NCBI GenBank assembly: GCA_024235955.1
Contig: JACKLJ010000003.1
Coordinates: 248,001 to 312,000, forward strand
DNA from: Burkholderiaceae bacterium
GTDB lineage: Bacteria > Pseudomonadota > Gammaproteobacteria > Burkholderiales > Burkholderiaceae_C
Reading direction: 5' to 3'
DNA: 64,000 nucleotides
Position numbers and translations under genes: made by a program. Under the pieces are notes generated by a model, which saw only the letters and a list, made by a program, of their open reading frames with translations, did not search any database and had not been told where the DNA came from. Within the stretch, counting starts at the first letter, position 1, and each line of letters starts with the position of its first letter. Of the stretch, positions 46,865 through 55,066 are shown piece by piece.

Positions 46865-49800
46865 CTACATGCTGCGCCGGTACTGGCCGCCCACTTCGAA
46901 CAGCGCACTGGTGATCTGGCCGAGCGAGCACACGCGCACCGCGTCCATCAGCACCTCGAACACGTTGGCGTTGGCGATCACGGCCTGCTGGAGCCGTTCG
47001 ATCATCGCCGGCGCCTCGGCCGCATGGCGGGCGTGGAAGTCGTTCAGGCGTTCCAGCTGGCTCTGCTTTTCTTCCTCGGTGGAGCGGGCCAGTTCGATGT
47101 GTTCGGGCACCGGGTCGCCGTGCGGGTTGCGGAAGGTGTTGACGCCGATGATGGGGTATTCGCCGGTGTGCTTGAGCATCTCGTAATGCATGCTCTCTTC
47201 CTGGATCTTGCCGCGCTGGTAACCGGTTTCCATGGCGCCCAGCACGCCGCCGCGCTCGCTGATGCGCTCGAACTCGCCCAGCACCGCTTCCTCCACCAGT
47301 TCGGTCAGCTCCTCGATCACGAAGGCGCCCTGGTTCGGGTTCTCGTTCTTGGCCAGGCCCCATTCGCGGTTGATGATGAGCTGGATCGCCATCGCGCGGC
47401 GCACCGAGTCTTCGGTGGGCGTGGTGATGGCCTCGTCGAAGGCGTTGGTGTGCAGGCTGTTGCAGTTGTCGTAAATGGCGATCAGAGCCTGCAGCGTGGT
47501 GCGGATGTCGTTGAACTGGATCTCCTGCGCGTGCAGGCTGCGGCCGGAGGTCTGGATGTGGTACTTGAGCTTCTGGCTGCGTTCGTTGGCGCCGTACTTC
47601 TCTTTCATCGCCACCGCCCAGATGCGGCGCGCCACGCGGCCCATGACCGTGTATTCCGGGTCCATGCCGTTGCTGAAGAAGAAGCTCAGGTTGGGCGCGA
47701 AGTCGTCGATGTGCATGCCGCGCGCCAGGTACGCCTCCACCAGCGTGAAGCCGTTGGAGAGCGTGAAGGCGAGCTGGCTGATCGGGTTGGCGCCGGCTTC
47801 GGCGATGTGGTAGCCGGAGATGCTCACCGAGTAGAAGTTGCGCACGTTGTGGTGCACAAAATACTCGGCGATGTCGCCCATCACCTTCAGGCTGAACTCG
47901 GTGGAGAAGATGCAGGTGTTCTGGCCCTGGTCTTCCTTCAGGATGTCGGCCTGCACGGTGCCGCGCACGTTGGCCAGCACCCATTCGCGGATCTTGGCGG
48001 CCTCGGTGTCGGTCGGCTCGCGGCCGTTCTCCTGCTGGAATTTCTCGATGTTCTGGTCGACGGCCGCGTTCATGAACATGGCCAGGATGCTGGGCGCCGG
48101 GCCGTTGATGGTCATGCTGACGCTGGTGGCCGGATCGCACAGATCGAACCCGCCGTACAGCACCTTCAGGTCGTCCAGCGTGGCGATGGACACGCCCGAG
48201 TTGCCGACCTTGCCGTAGATATCGGGCCGCGGGTCCGGGTCGTTGCCGTACAGCGTGACCGAATCGAAGGCGGTGGACAGACGCTTGGCCGGCATGCCTT
48301 CGGACAGCAGCTTGAAGCGGCGGTTGGTGCGGAAGGCATCGCCCTCGCCCGCGAACATGCGGGTCGGGTCTTCGTTCTCGCGCTTGAACGCGAAGGTGCC
48401 GGCGGTGTAGGGGTAGCTGCCTGGCACGTTGTCCAGCATCAGCCACTTGAGCAGTTCGCCGTGGTCCTCGAAGCCGGGCAGCACCACCTTGCGGACGACG
48501 GTGCCGGAGAGCGACCTGGTGGTGAGCGCGGTGCGGATCTCGCGGTCGCGGATCTTCACCACGTACTCGTCGCCGGCGTAGGCCTTCTGCATGGCCGGCC
48601 ACTGCTCGATCAGCTTGGCGGCGTCGCGGTCCACCCGGGCGGCTCGCGCATCGGCCAGCGCCAGCACCGTGGCGCGGGCGCCATGTCCGCCGGTTTTCTG
48701 GGGGTTGTCCTCGGCCAGCATGCGCGCGCTCTCGCGCAGCTGCTGCACCTCGCGCACCAGCTTCGCCTGCTGGCGCACGCGCGCCTTGTAGCCGCGCACG
48801 CCATCGGCGATCTCGGCCAGGTAGCGCGTGCGCTGCGGCGGCACGATGGGCGTCTGGTTGGTGCTGTGGCGCACGTTCACCGTGGGCAGCCGGCCCTCCT
48901 GCAGCGGCAGGCCAAGCCCGGCCAGGCGCGCCTTCAACGCCTGGTAGAGCGCGGTGACGCCGTCGTCGTTGAAGCGCGCGGCCATGGTGCCGAACACCGG
49001 CATCTCTTCCGCCCGCTTGCCGAAGGCTTCCCTGTTGCGCTGCACCTGCTTGGCCACGTCGCGCAGGGCATCGGCGGCCCCTTTGCGGTCGAACTTGTTG
49101 ATGGCCACGAACTCGGCGAAATCGAGCATGTCGATCTTCTCGAGCTGGCTGGCGGCGCCGTACTCGGGCGTCATCACGTACATGGGCACGTCGACCATGG
49201 GCACGATGGCGGCGTCGCCCTGGCCGATGCCGGAGGTCTCGACGATCACCAGATCAAAGCCCGCGGCCTTGCAGGCGGCGATCACCCCGGGCAGGGCTGC
49301 GCTGACCTCACTGCCGGTGTCGCGCGTGGCCAGGCTGCGCATGAAGACGCGGCTCTGCCCGTTCCACGGAGCGATGGCGTTCATGCGGATGCGATCGCCC
49401 AGCAGCGCGCCGCCGCTCTTGCGCCGGCTCGGGTCGATGGAGACCACGGCCACGCGCAGGCGATCGTCCTGGTCCAGCCGCAGGCGGCGGATCAGCTCGT
49501 CGGTCAGGCTCGACTTGCCGGCACCGCCGGTGCCGGTGATGCCCAGCACGGGTATCTTTTTTGTAGCTGCCTGCGCCTGCACCGCCTCGACCAGCGCCGG
49601 ATCGGCCTTGTCATTTTCGAGCGCGGTGATGAGCTGCGCCAGCGCGCGCCAGGCGGCCTCGCCATGGCCCTGGATGGCTTCGACGGCCTTCGGTGCGTAA
49701 CCCGAGATGTCCCGGTCGCAGCGCATGACCATCTCGCCGATCATGCCCTGCAGGCCCATGCGCTGACCGTCTTCCGGGCTGTAGATGCGGCCGACGCCGT

Positions 49801-50167
49801 ACGCCTGCAGTTCGCGAATCTCGGCCGGCACGATCACGCCGCCGCCGCCGCCGAACACCTGCACGTGCTCGCCGCCGCGCTGGCGCAGCAGGTCGACCAT
49901 GTACTTGAAGTACTCCACGTGCCCGCCCTGGTAGCTGCTGATGGCGATGCCCTGCACATCTTCCTGCAGCGCCGCGGTCACTACCTCGTCCACGCTGCGG
50001 TTGTGGCCCAGGTGAATCACTTCCGCGCCCATGCCCTGCAGGATGCGGCGCATGATGTTGATGGCCGCGTCGTGGCCGTCGAACAGCGAGGCGGCGGTGA
50101 CGAAGCGCACCTTGTTCGTCGGACGGTACTCGGCCAGGGCCTTGAACTCGGCGGACAGGTCGGTCAT
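46865..50167 (-). CDS. icmF: Fused isobutyryl-CoA mutase (IcmF)
   Basis: 1100 residues. IcmF joins three parts: an N-terminal B12-binding domain (LFDGHDAAINIM with the cobalt ligand H32), a MeaB-like G-protein chaperone (Walker A GITGTGGAGKSS at 209-220; SIDPSRRKSGGALLGDRIRM) and the C-terminal mutase barrel (about 550-1100, for example FSTEFSLKVMGDIAEYFVHH and RSLHAQEIQFNDIRTTLQAL). It interconverts isobutyryl-CoA and n-butyryl-CoA (some also pivalyl/isovaleryl-CoA). Residues about 184-204 between the first two domains (DKADPALVEAVQAQAATKK) come from an inserted dispersed repeat. The start is ATG 50167 behind AGGAGACCC; the longer frame upstream is a shadow of the PPK2 gene. Confidence 0.94.
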   Translation of the reverse strand: MTDLSAEFKALAEYRPTNKVRFVTAASLFDGHDAAINIMRRILQGMGAEVIHLGHNRSVDEVVTAALQEDVQGIAISSYQGGHVEYFKYMVDLLRQRGGEHVQVFGGGGGVIVPAEIRELQAYGVGRIYSPEDGQRMGLQGMIGEMVMRCDRDISGYAPKAVEAIQGHGEAAWRALAQLITALENDKADPALVEAVQAQAATKKIPVLGITGTGGAGKSSLTDELIRRLRLDQDDRLRVAVVSIDPSRRKSGGALLGDRIRMNAIAPWNGQSRVFMRSLATRDTGSEVSAALPGVIAACKAAGFDLVIVETSGIGQGDAAIVPMVDVPMYVMTPEYGAASQLEKIDMLDFAEFVAINKFDRKGAADALRDVAKQVQRNREAFGKRAEEMPVFGTMAARFNDDGVTALYQALKARLAGLGLPLQEGRLPTVNVRHSTNQTPIVPPQRTRYLAEIADGVRGYKARVRQQAKLVREVQQLRESARMLAEDNPQKTGGHGARATVLALADARAARVDRDAAKLIEQWPAMQKAYAGDEYVVKIRDREIRTALTTRSLSGTVVRKVVLPGFEDHGELLKWLMLDNVPGSYPYTAGTFAFKRENEDPTRMFAGEGDAFRTNRRFKLLSEGMPAKRLSTAFDSVTLYGNDPDPRPDIYGKVGNSGVSIATLDDLKVLYGGFDLCDPATSVSMTINGPAPSILAMFMNAAVDQNIEKFQQENGREPTDTEAAKIREWVLANVRGTVQADILKEDQGQNTCIFSTEFSLKVMGDIAEYFVHHNVRNFYSVSISGYHIAEAGANPISQLAFTLSNGFTLVEAYLARGMHIDDFAPNLSFFFSNGMDPEYTVMGRVARRIWAVAMKEKYGANERSQKLKYHIQTSGRSLHAQEIQFNDIRTTLQALIAIYDNCNSLHTNAFDEAITTPTEDSVRRAMAIQLIINREWGLAKNENPNQGAFVIEELTELVEEAVLGEFERISERGGVLGAMETGYQRGKIQEESMHYEMLKHTGEYPIIGVNTFRNPHGDPVPEHIELARSTEEEKQSQLERLNDFHARHAAEAPAMIERLQQAVIANANVFEVLMDAVRVCSLGQITSALFEVGGQYRRSM
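49557..49618 (-). repeat. Dispersed 60-bp element inside icmF
   Basis: On the minus strand: GACAAGGCCGATCCGGCGCT, then GCGCAGGCAGCTAC (core at 49574-49562). It is in frame, in the gene's orientation, and encodes the linker before the G-domain. Confidence 0.75.
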
Positions 50168-50179
50168 GGTGGGTCTCCT

Positions 50180-50215
50180 ATTGATTTGATAGCTGGCGGC
50201 GCCCGCCGTTACTGG
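50180..50215 (-). repeat. Dispersed element (variant), before icmF
   Basis: On the minus strand GGCGGGCGCCGCCAGCTAT lies about 20 bases before the icmF ATG. It covers the 41-base gap between PPK2 and icmF and is in their orientation. Confidence 0.65.
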
Positions 50216-51063
50216 ACAATCAGGCCCTTGAGCTGTGGATCGTCGGGCGGGTAGCGGAGCTTGAGGGCCTTCAGCCGGTCGCGCACCAGCGTGGCGATCA
50301 TCAGGTTGCGGTGGGTCTTGCTGTCGGCCGGCACCACCGTCCAGGGCGCCCAGGCGGTGGAGGTGGCGCGCAGCAGGTTCTCGTAGGCCTGCTGGTAGGG
50401 CTGCCACTGCTTGCGCACGTCCAGATCGCCCATGCTGAACTTCCAGTGCTTGGTCGGGTCGTCCACGCGCTCCTGCAGGCGCTTGCGCTGCTCCTCGGGG
50501 CCGATGTGCAGCATGAACTTCATGATCACCGTGCCGTTCTCGCTCAGCAGGCGCTCGAAGTCGTTGATCTGGGCGTAGCGCTGGCGGGTCGTGGCAGCGT
50601 CGATCCAGCCGTTGACCACCGGCACCAGCACGTCTTCGTAGTGGCTGCGGTTGAACACCATGAACTCGCTCTTGCGCGGCATCTGCTGGTGGATACGCCA
50701 CAGGTAGTCGTGCGCGCGCTCGATGTCGCTGGGGGCCTTCCAGCCCACGGTGCGCACGCCCAGCGGGCTGGTTTCCTTGAACACGGCGCGGATGGTGCCG
50801 TCCTTGCCGGCGGCGTCCATGCCCTGCAGCACCACCAGCAGGGCGAAGCGGCCGTCGGCGTAGAAGATGTCCTGCAGGCGGTCGATCTCGCTCGCCAGTT
50901 CGGCCACGCGCGCCTTGCCGTCGTCCTTGTCGGCGTAGGCCATCGGCTTGGCCGAAGGGTCGCAGCGCGACAGCGCAAAGCCTTTGCCGCCCGCGGGGAC
51001 CTGCCAGCGCGCCAGATCGGTGGCCGTCTTGCCCTGCTTGCCGTTGTCTTTCCTGCTGCCCAC
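50209..51063 (-). CDS. Polyphosphate kinase 2 family protein
   Basis: 284 residues from GTG 51063. PPK2 enzymes phosphorylate nucleotides with polyphosphate. Visible marks: Walker A GMDAAGKDGTI, the lid FKETSPLGVRTVGWKAPSDIERAHDYLWRIH, FNRSHYEDVLVPVV (Walker B region) and IMKFMLHIGPEEQRKRLQER. The single-domain length suits class I or III (NDP- or NMP/NDP-acting). It lies 41 bases upstream of icmF on the same strand, so both are likely one transcript; icmF needs GTP for its chaperone domain, and a polyphosphate-driven nucleotide kinase could support it (inference). A perfect 18-base palindrome lies just upstream. Confidence 0.9.
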   Translation of the reverse strand: MGSRKDNGKQGKTATDLARWQVPAGGKGFALSRCDPSAKPMAYADKDDGKARVAELASEIDRLQDIFYADGRFALLVVLQGMDAAGKDGTIRAVFKETSPLGVRTVGWKAPSDIERAHDYLWRIHQQMPRKSEFMVFNRSHYEDVLVPVVNGWIDAATTRQRYAQINDFERLLSENGTVIMKFMLHIGPEEQRKRLQERVDDPTKHWKFSMGDLDVRKQWQPYQQAYENLLRATSTAWAPWTVVPADSKTHRNLMIATLVRDRLKALKLRYPPDDPQLKGLIVQ

Positions 51064-51089
51064 GCGTTGTCTCCGGTCGGTTTGAGGTT

Positions 51090-51107
51090 GACGTTTACGT
51101 AAACGTC
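51090..51107. promoter_or_regulatory. Perfect palindrome upstream of the PPK2-icmF operon
   Basis: GACGTTTACGTAAACGTC is a perfect 18-base palindrome 27 bases upstream of the PPK2 GTG. A TTTACGTAAAC centre is like the sites of MerR-family LiuR regulators of branched-chain acyl-CoA genes, which would suit icmF. On the plus strand it follows TTGACG, so it could also act towards the CsoR-like gene. Confidence 0.6.
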
Positions 51108-51152
51108 ACATTATGGCGGGTTCGGCCATCCGGCGCCACTTTGCCGCATTCC

Positions 51153-51192
51153 AGGGCCTGTTGGCACGCTCAAAGCAACGTGAGCAGGCCCT
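51153..51192. repeat. 40-base hairpin repeat
   Basis: AGGGCCTG and CAGGCCCT flank TTGGCACGCTCAAAGCAACG. The same phrase forms the right arm of the large inverted repeat at 44024-44191. Confidence 0.6.
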
Positions 51193-51212
51193 GATTGGTG
51201 CTTGCGGAAGTG

Positions 51213-51230
51213 CTACCCAAAATGGGGTAG
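51213..51230 (+). promoter_or_regulatory. CsoR/CstR-type operator
   Basis: CTACCC-AAAATG-GGGTAG: a C/G-tract inverted repeat of the kind bound by CsoR/CstR/FrmR-family regulators. It lies 110 bases upstream of the CsoR-like gene, which probably binds it. Confidence 0.6.
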
Positions 51231-51339
51231 TCCGTCAGGTATCTGGCATTGCGTCGTACTTCGTTCTACCATCAAATGGTGCCTGCAGTGCAGCCACGCA
51301 GCCGCACTGGAGCGCGCCATGATGACAGGGAGACACATC

Positions 51340-51585
51340 ATGAATCAGCTGAACGACAGCGCCGACAAGAGGGCCATCGCGGCACGTCTGGCGCGCATCG
51401 AGGGACAGCTGCGAGGCGTGCAGCGCCTGATCGACGAAGAGGTCGATGTCGAGCAGATCGCGCAGCAGCTCACCGCTGCGCGTCGCGCACTGGACAAGGC
51501 CTTCTTTGCCCTGGTGGGCAGTCTGGTGCGCCAGGGCAAGGTCTCACCCGACGAGCTGGCGGGCCTGCTGACGCGCTTCGGCTGA
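51340..51585 (+). CDS. CsoR/CstR-family regulator without cysteines
   Basis: 81 residues from ATG 51340 (GGGAGA box upstream); an earlier ATG at 51322 would add six residues. The DUF156 all-helical fold is clear: KRAIAARLARIEGQLRGVQRLIDEE, then VEQIAQQLTAARRALDKAFFALVGSLV. In CsoR the Cu(I) ligands are Cys-His-Cys and in CstR two reactive cysteines sense persulfide; here the first position is Val (EEVDVEQIAQQ) and there is no Cys or His from there to the end. A likely operator precedes it, and a persulfide dioxygenase follows 116 bases later. So it has the context of CstR but cannot use the known chemistry. Confidence 0.85.
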   Translation: MNQLNDSADKRAIAARLARIEGQLRGVQRLIDEEVDVEQIAQQLTAARRALDKAFFALVGSLVRQGKVSPDELAGLLTRFG

Positions 51586-51701
51586 TCCGGTGTCTGCTCG
51601 CACGCCCCGAGCGGCGTGACCGGGCCTGGGCTGCGCCTCCCGCGCGGGTGGGCGAGAATGGGCCACTCGATCCGCAATGGCCGCCGCGGCCATGAACCCG
51701 C

Positions 51702-52925
51702 ATGAACCCGACCCAGCTCTTCGACCCCGACTCCTCCACCTACACCTACGTGCTGTACGACGAGCGCACGCGCGAGGCGCTGATCATCGACCCGGTCGAC
51801 ACGCAGCTCGAGCGCGATCTGGACACGCTCCAACGCCTGAACCTCAAGCTCGTCTGGACGGTGGAAACCCATGCCCACGCCGACCACATCACCAGCGCCG
51901 CCCGGCTGGCCGAGCTCACCGGCGCCCGCATGGCGGCGCCCGCCGGCTGCGACATCGGCACCGTGGCGGTGCAGCTGAAGGACGGCGACACCCTGCGCTT
52001 CGGCGCCGAGCAGGTGCGGGTGCTGCACACCCCTGGCCACACGGCCGGCAGCGTCTGCTACCACTGGGAGCGCCGCCTGGGCCGCCAGGACGAGGGCGAG
52101 GTGCCGAGCGGGACGGAGGCGGTCGAACTCGGCCACGAGATGCGGCCCGACCTGCGCACCGACCTGCACCACGTGTTCACCGGCGACACGCTGCTGATCG
52201 GCGGCTGCGGCCGCACCGACTTCCAGTCCGGCTCGGCCGAGCAGCTCTGGCACAGCATCACCGAAGTGCTCTTCAAGCTGCCGGGCGACACCATCGTCTG
52301 GCCGGGGCATGACTACAAGGGGCGCACGCAGTCCACCATCGCGCTGGAGCGTTCCACCAACCCGCGCCTGGCCGGCAAGACCGAGGCCGAGTTCGTCCAG
52401 CTGATGAATGAGCTGGGCCTGCCCAAGCCGCGCCGCATCGACGAAGCCGTGCCGGCCAACCGGCGCTCCGGCATCCGCCAGGATGCCGGCGGCAGCCCCG
52501 GCACGTCCGGCACGGTGGGCGAGGTGCTGCCCGCGGCGGGCTACGCTGGCGACGTTTCACCCGAAACCGCCTGGGCCTGGGCTCAGGAAGGGCGCGGCGT
52601 GGTGGTGGATGTGCGCACCGGGGCCGAGCGCGAATGGGTCGGCTTCGTGCCGGATTCCGTGCCCGTGCCCTGGAAGCAGTGGCCGGGCATGGCGATGAAC
52701 GACGCGTTCGACGCCGGCGTGCGCGGCGCGGCAGAAGGGGGCCGGCCGCTGCTGATGCTGTGCCGAAGCGGCGGCCGCTCGGCGGCGGCGGCGCGGCGCG
52801 CCACCGAGTTGGGGCTCACCGCCTACAACATCGCGACCGGCTTCGAGGGCGATCTGGACGAGCACGCCCAGCGCGGCCACCGCAACGGCTGGCGGCAGGC
52901 CGGGCTGCCCTGGAAGCAGAATTAG
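51702..52925 (+). CDS. Persulfide dioxygenase-rhodanese fusion
   Basis: 407 residues. The N-terminal metallo-beta-lactamase fold (1-250) is of the ETHE1/Blh type: THAHADHITSA with iron ligands, LHTPGHTAGSVCYHW, FTGDTLLIGGCGRTDFQSGS and WPGHDYKGRTQST. It oxidises glutathione persulfide to sulfite. An insertion at about residues 125-150 (RRLGRQDEGEVPSGTE) is unusual. The C-terminal rhodanese (about 285-400) has the active Cys in LLMLCRSGGRSAAAARRA and would move sulfane sulfur. Together with the CsoR/CstR-family gene it forms a sulfide-detoxification unit. A repeat copy follows directly after the stop. Confidence 0.92.
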   Translation: MNPTQLFDPDSSTYTYVLYDERTREALIIDPVDTQLERDLDTLQRLNLKLVWTVETHAHADHITSAARLAELTGARMAAPAGCDIGTVAVQLKDGDTLRFGAEQVRVLHTPGHTAGSVCYHWERRLGRQDEGEVPSGTEAVELGHEMRPDLRTDLHHVFTGDTLLIGGCGRTDFQSGSAEQLWHSITEVLFKLPGDTIVWPGHDYKGRTQSTIALERSTNPRLAGKTEAEFVQLMNELGLPKPRRIDEAVPANRRSGIRQDAGGSPGTSGTVGEVLPAAGYAGDVSPETAWAWAQEGRGVVVDVRTGAEREWVGFVPDSVPVPWKQWPGMAMNDAFDAGVRGAAEGGRPLLMLCRSGGRSAAAARRATELGLTAYNIATGFEGDLDEHAQRGHRNGWRQAGLPWKQN

Positions 52926-53045
52926 AGACACCCCCCTGAGCGGCTGACGCCGCTTCCCCCCTCTTACTGCGTGAGGGGGGACACCGCCAGTGGCCGGTAC
53001 AAGCCCGGCCACGGCGTCCACCCGCATGGCCTGCTCCGCGGCCTT
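52926..53045 (+). repeat. Stop-proximal hairpin element
   Basis: Begins at the rhodanese stop: ACCCCCCTGAGCGGCTGACG, CCCCCCTC...GAGGGGGG hairpin, then GTGGCCGG-TACAAG-CCCGGCCAC (a second perfect hairpin), then GCATGGCCTGCTCCGCGGCC. This is the clearest copy of the family. Confidence 0.85.
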
Positions 53046-53167
53046 TTGCCGTGCCTGTGCGGTGCGGTGCGGCCCGCTCGGCTGCTGGCGGATTTAGCTC
53101 TATTTTTTGGGTGATAGGTGAGCGTCGCGCCGAAGTGTCCCGCGGCTTCCGCCAATGGTCAGATCAC

Positions 53168-54634
53168 TCACGCGCCCGGCAGCACACCCAGCCAGTCGCC
53201 GATCAGGGTTTCGTAGGCGGCCGCCAGGGCCAGCACGCCGGCGTCGTCCTGCGGCTTGCCGATGAGCTGCAGGCCCATGGGCAGGCCGGTGTCGCCGAAG
53301 CCGGCGGGCACGCTGATGCAGGGCAGGCCGGCGAAGGTGGCGTAGATCACCACCTCCATCCAGCGGTGGTAGGTGTCCATGGCGCGGCCGGTGATCTCGC
53401 CGGGCCAGCGCTCGCGGGCGTCGAAGGGCCAGACCTGCGCCGTGGGCAGGGCCAGGAAATCGTGCGTCTCGAACAGCTTCAGCATCTGCTCGTGGAAGGC
53501 CGTGCGGGTCACGCTGGCCGACAGGAACTCGGCGCCGCTGGTCTGCTGGGCCTGGTCGTGCTCCCACAGCGCCTCGGGCTTGACCTGGGCGCGGTTGCCG
53601 CTCTTGAGCAGGAAAGGCGCGATGCGCGTGGCCACCAGCACCCGGCGCCAGACCAGCCAGGCCTCCCACACGCGCTCGGGCGGCATGCCCAGGCGGGCCG
53701 GCGCCACCTGCGCGCCGGCGCCCGCCAGTCGGGCCAGCGCAGCCTCGCACAGGGGCACGATGCCCGGCTCCATGGGCAGGTAGCCCTGCAGGTCGCCCAG
53801 CCAGCCGATGTGGCACTTCTTCAGGTCCATGGAGCCGACAGCCCTTGTGGCATCGGCGCTGGCAGCTATCGAAAGAGGAGAATGCGGCGACCAGCCGGCC
53901 TGGGTGTCGAGCAGGTGCGCCACGTCGCGCACGCTGCGGCCCATGGGGCCTTCGGTGCCGAGCTGGCTGATCCACACGTCCTGCGCCGGCCACATGGGCA
54001 CGCGGCCCTGGCTGGGGCGGAAGCCGAAGATGTTGTTCCAGGCGGCCGGGTTGCGCAGGCTGCCCATGAAGTCGGAGCCGTCGGCCACCGGCAGCAGGCG
54101 CAGCGCCAGCGCCACCGCCGCGCCGCCGCTGGAGCCGCCGGCGGCACGGGCCGGGTCGTAGGCGTTCACGGTGGTGCCGAACACCTCGTTGAAGCTGTGC
54201 GAGCCCAGGCCGAACTCCGGCGTGTTGGTCTTGCCGATGACGATGCAGCCGGCCGCCTTCATGCGCGCGGTCATCAGCCCGTCTTCGCTGGCCACGAAGT
54301 GCTTCATCAGCGGCGAGCCCAGCGTGGTCGGCAGGCCGGCGGCGTTGGCCAGGTCCTTGATGGCCTGCGGCATGCCGTGCATCCAGCCGCGCGACCGGCC
54401 GCGCGCCAGCTCGGCGTCGCAGGCGCCGGCCTCGGCCAGCAGCTCGGCCTCGGGCCGCAGCGAGACGATGGCGTTGTACCCCGGGTTGAGCGCCGCGATG
54501 CGGGCCAGGTAGGCCTGCATCACCTCGCGGCAAGAAAGCCGGCGCGCGTGGATGGCCTCGGACAGCGCGCCAGCGTCCAGCGCGGTGATGGCGCACGGCG
54601 GCGCAGGGCGGGTGGTGGCGGTGCTCGGCGTCAT
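53168..54634 (-). CDS. Amidase (amidase-signature family)
   Basis: 488 residues. The Ser-cisSer-Lys triad is visible: Lys in MPQAIKDLANAAGL, the cis-Ser and nucleophile in ARAAGGSSGGAAVALALR. Family members hydrolyse amide bonds in amino-acid amides, indoleacetamide, aryl-amides or ureido compounds; the sequence does not pick one. At about residues 252-265 (SPLSIAASADATRAVGS) a piece of a dispersed repeat is carried between strands of the fold. The start follows no strong Shine-Dalgarno. It stands alone between a stop-proximal repeat of its convergent neighbour and a 432-base repeat region. Confidence 0.9.
   Translation of the reverse strand: MTPSTATTRPAPPCAITALDAGALSEAIHARRLSCREVMQAYLARIAALNPGYNAIVSLRPEAELLAEAGACDAELARGRSRGWMHGMPQAIKDLANAAGLPTTLGSPLMKHFVASEDGLMTARMKAAGCIVIGKTNTPEFGLGSHSFNEVFGTTVNAYDPARAAGGSSGGAAVALALRLLPVADGSDFMGSLRNPAAWNNIFGFRPSQGRVPMWPAQDVWISQLGTEGPMGRSVRDVAHLLDTQAGWSPHSPLSIAASADATRAVGSMDLKKCHIGWLGDLQGYLPMEPGIVPLCEAALARLAGAGAQVAPARLGMPPERVWEAWLVWRRVLVATRIAPFLLKSGNRAQVKPEALWEHDQAQQTSGAEFLSASVTRTAFHEQMLKLFETHDFLALPTAQVWPFDARERWPGEITGRAMDTYHRWMEVVIYATFAGLPCISVPAGFGDTGLPMGLQLIGKPQDDAGVLALAAAYETLIGDWLGVLPGA
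53831..53882 (+). repeat. Dispersed element fragment inside the amidase gene
   Basis: GCGCTGGCAGCTAT at 53856-53869 with GCCCTTGTGGCATC before it. It is on the strand opposite to the gene, and the frame stays open. Confidence 0.5.
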
Positions 54635-54681
54635 GCGCGCACTCTACGCCAGCCGGCGTACCCGGTGCATCCGGGCAAGCC

Positions 54682-54847
54682 ATGAAAAATGGCCCCCACG
54701 CTCCCCCGCTTCGCGTGGTGTGCTGCCCCCAGAGGGGGCGTTTTCATCTTGGGGCGGCCCGGCGATGAAAAATGGCCCCCACGCTCCCCCGCTGCGCGTG
54801 GTGCGCTGCCCCCGGAGGGAGCGTTTTCATCTTGAGGCGGCCCGGCG
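54682..54847. repeat. Two tandem 83-bp repeats
   Basis: Copies 54682-54764 and 54765-54847 start ATGAAAAATGGCCCCCACGC and end GGCGGCCCGGCG; a third start (ATGAAAAAAGACG) follows at 54848. Each holds a near-palindrome ATGAAAA...TTTTCAT. They lie in the 432-base gap before the amidase gene; no gene is seen there. Confidence 0.8.
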
Positions 54848-54882
54848 ATGAAAAAAGACGTCCGAAGACGCCTTTGGAGTTT

Positions 54883-54950
54883 TGCCACGAAATTGCCCGT
54901 CAGACCAGGCACAGCGGGTGCAGCCAGCTCTTTTTTTAAGAGCGTTGTCG
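54883..54950 (+). repeat. Dispersed 60-bp element (diverged)
   Basis: ACGAAATTGCCCGTCAGACC, then GGGTGCAGCCAGCTCT near 54914-54931. Confidence 0.65.
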
Positions 54951-54974
54951 AGCGCCGCGCCCCTGTCCTGGCAA

Positions 54975-55066
54975 CCAGACCTGATGGCCGCGGAGCAGGC
55001 CAAACCAGCAACCGCCGTGGCCGGGCTTGCCCCGGCCACTGGCGGTGCCCCCTTGAGGGGGGTGGG
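54975..55066 (-). repeat. Stop-proximal hairpin element
   Basis: Read from the LysM-protein stop (55067, minus strand): ACCCACCCCCCTCAAGGGGG hairpin, then CACCGCCAGTGGCCGGGGCA, AGCCCGGCCACGGCGG and TTTGGCCTGCTCCGCGGCC. Confidence 0.8.

Noticed and set aside
46865..50701. A 1278-residue reading frame longer than icmF
   Set aside because: The extra N-terminal 178 codons read through the PPK2 gene in another frame and show no B12-domain homology; IcmF length and the ATG at 50167 with a good ribosome-binding box fit the shorter form.
53100..54683. A 527-residue minus-strand frame overlapping the amidase gene
   Set aside because: It has Arg/Ala/Gly-rich shadow composition, while the other minus-strand frame shows a complete amidase signature.
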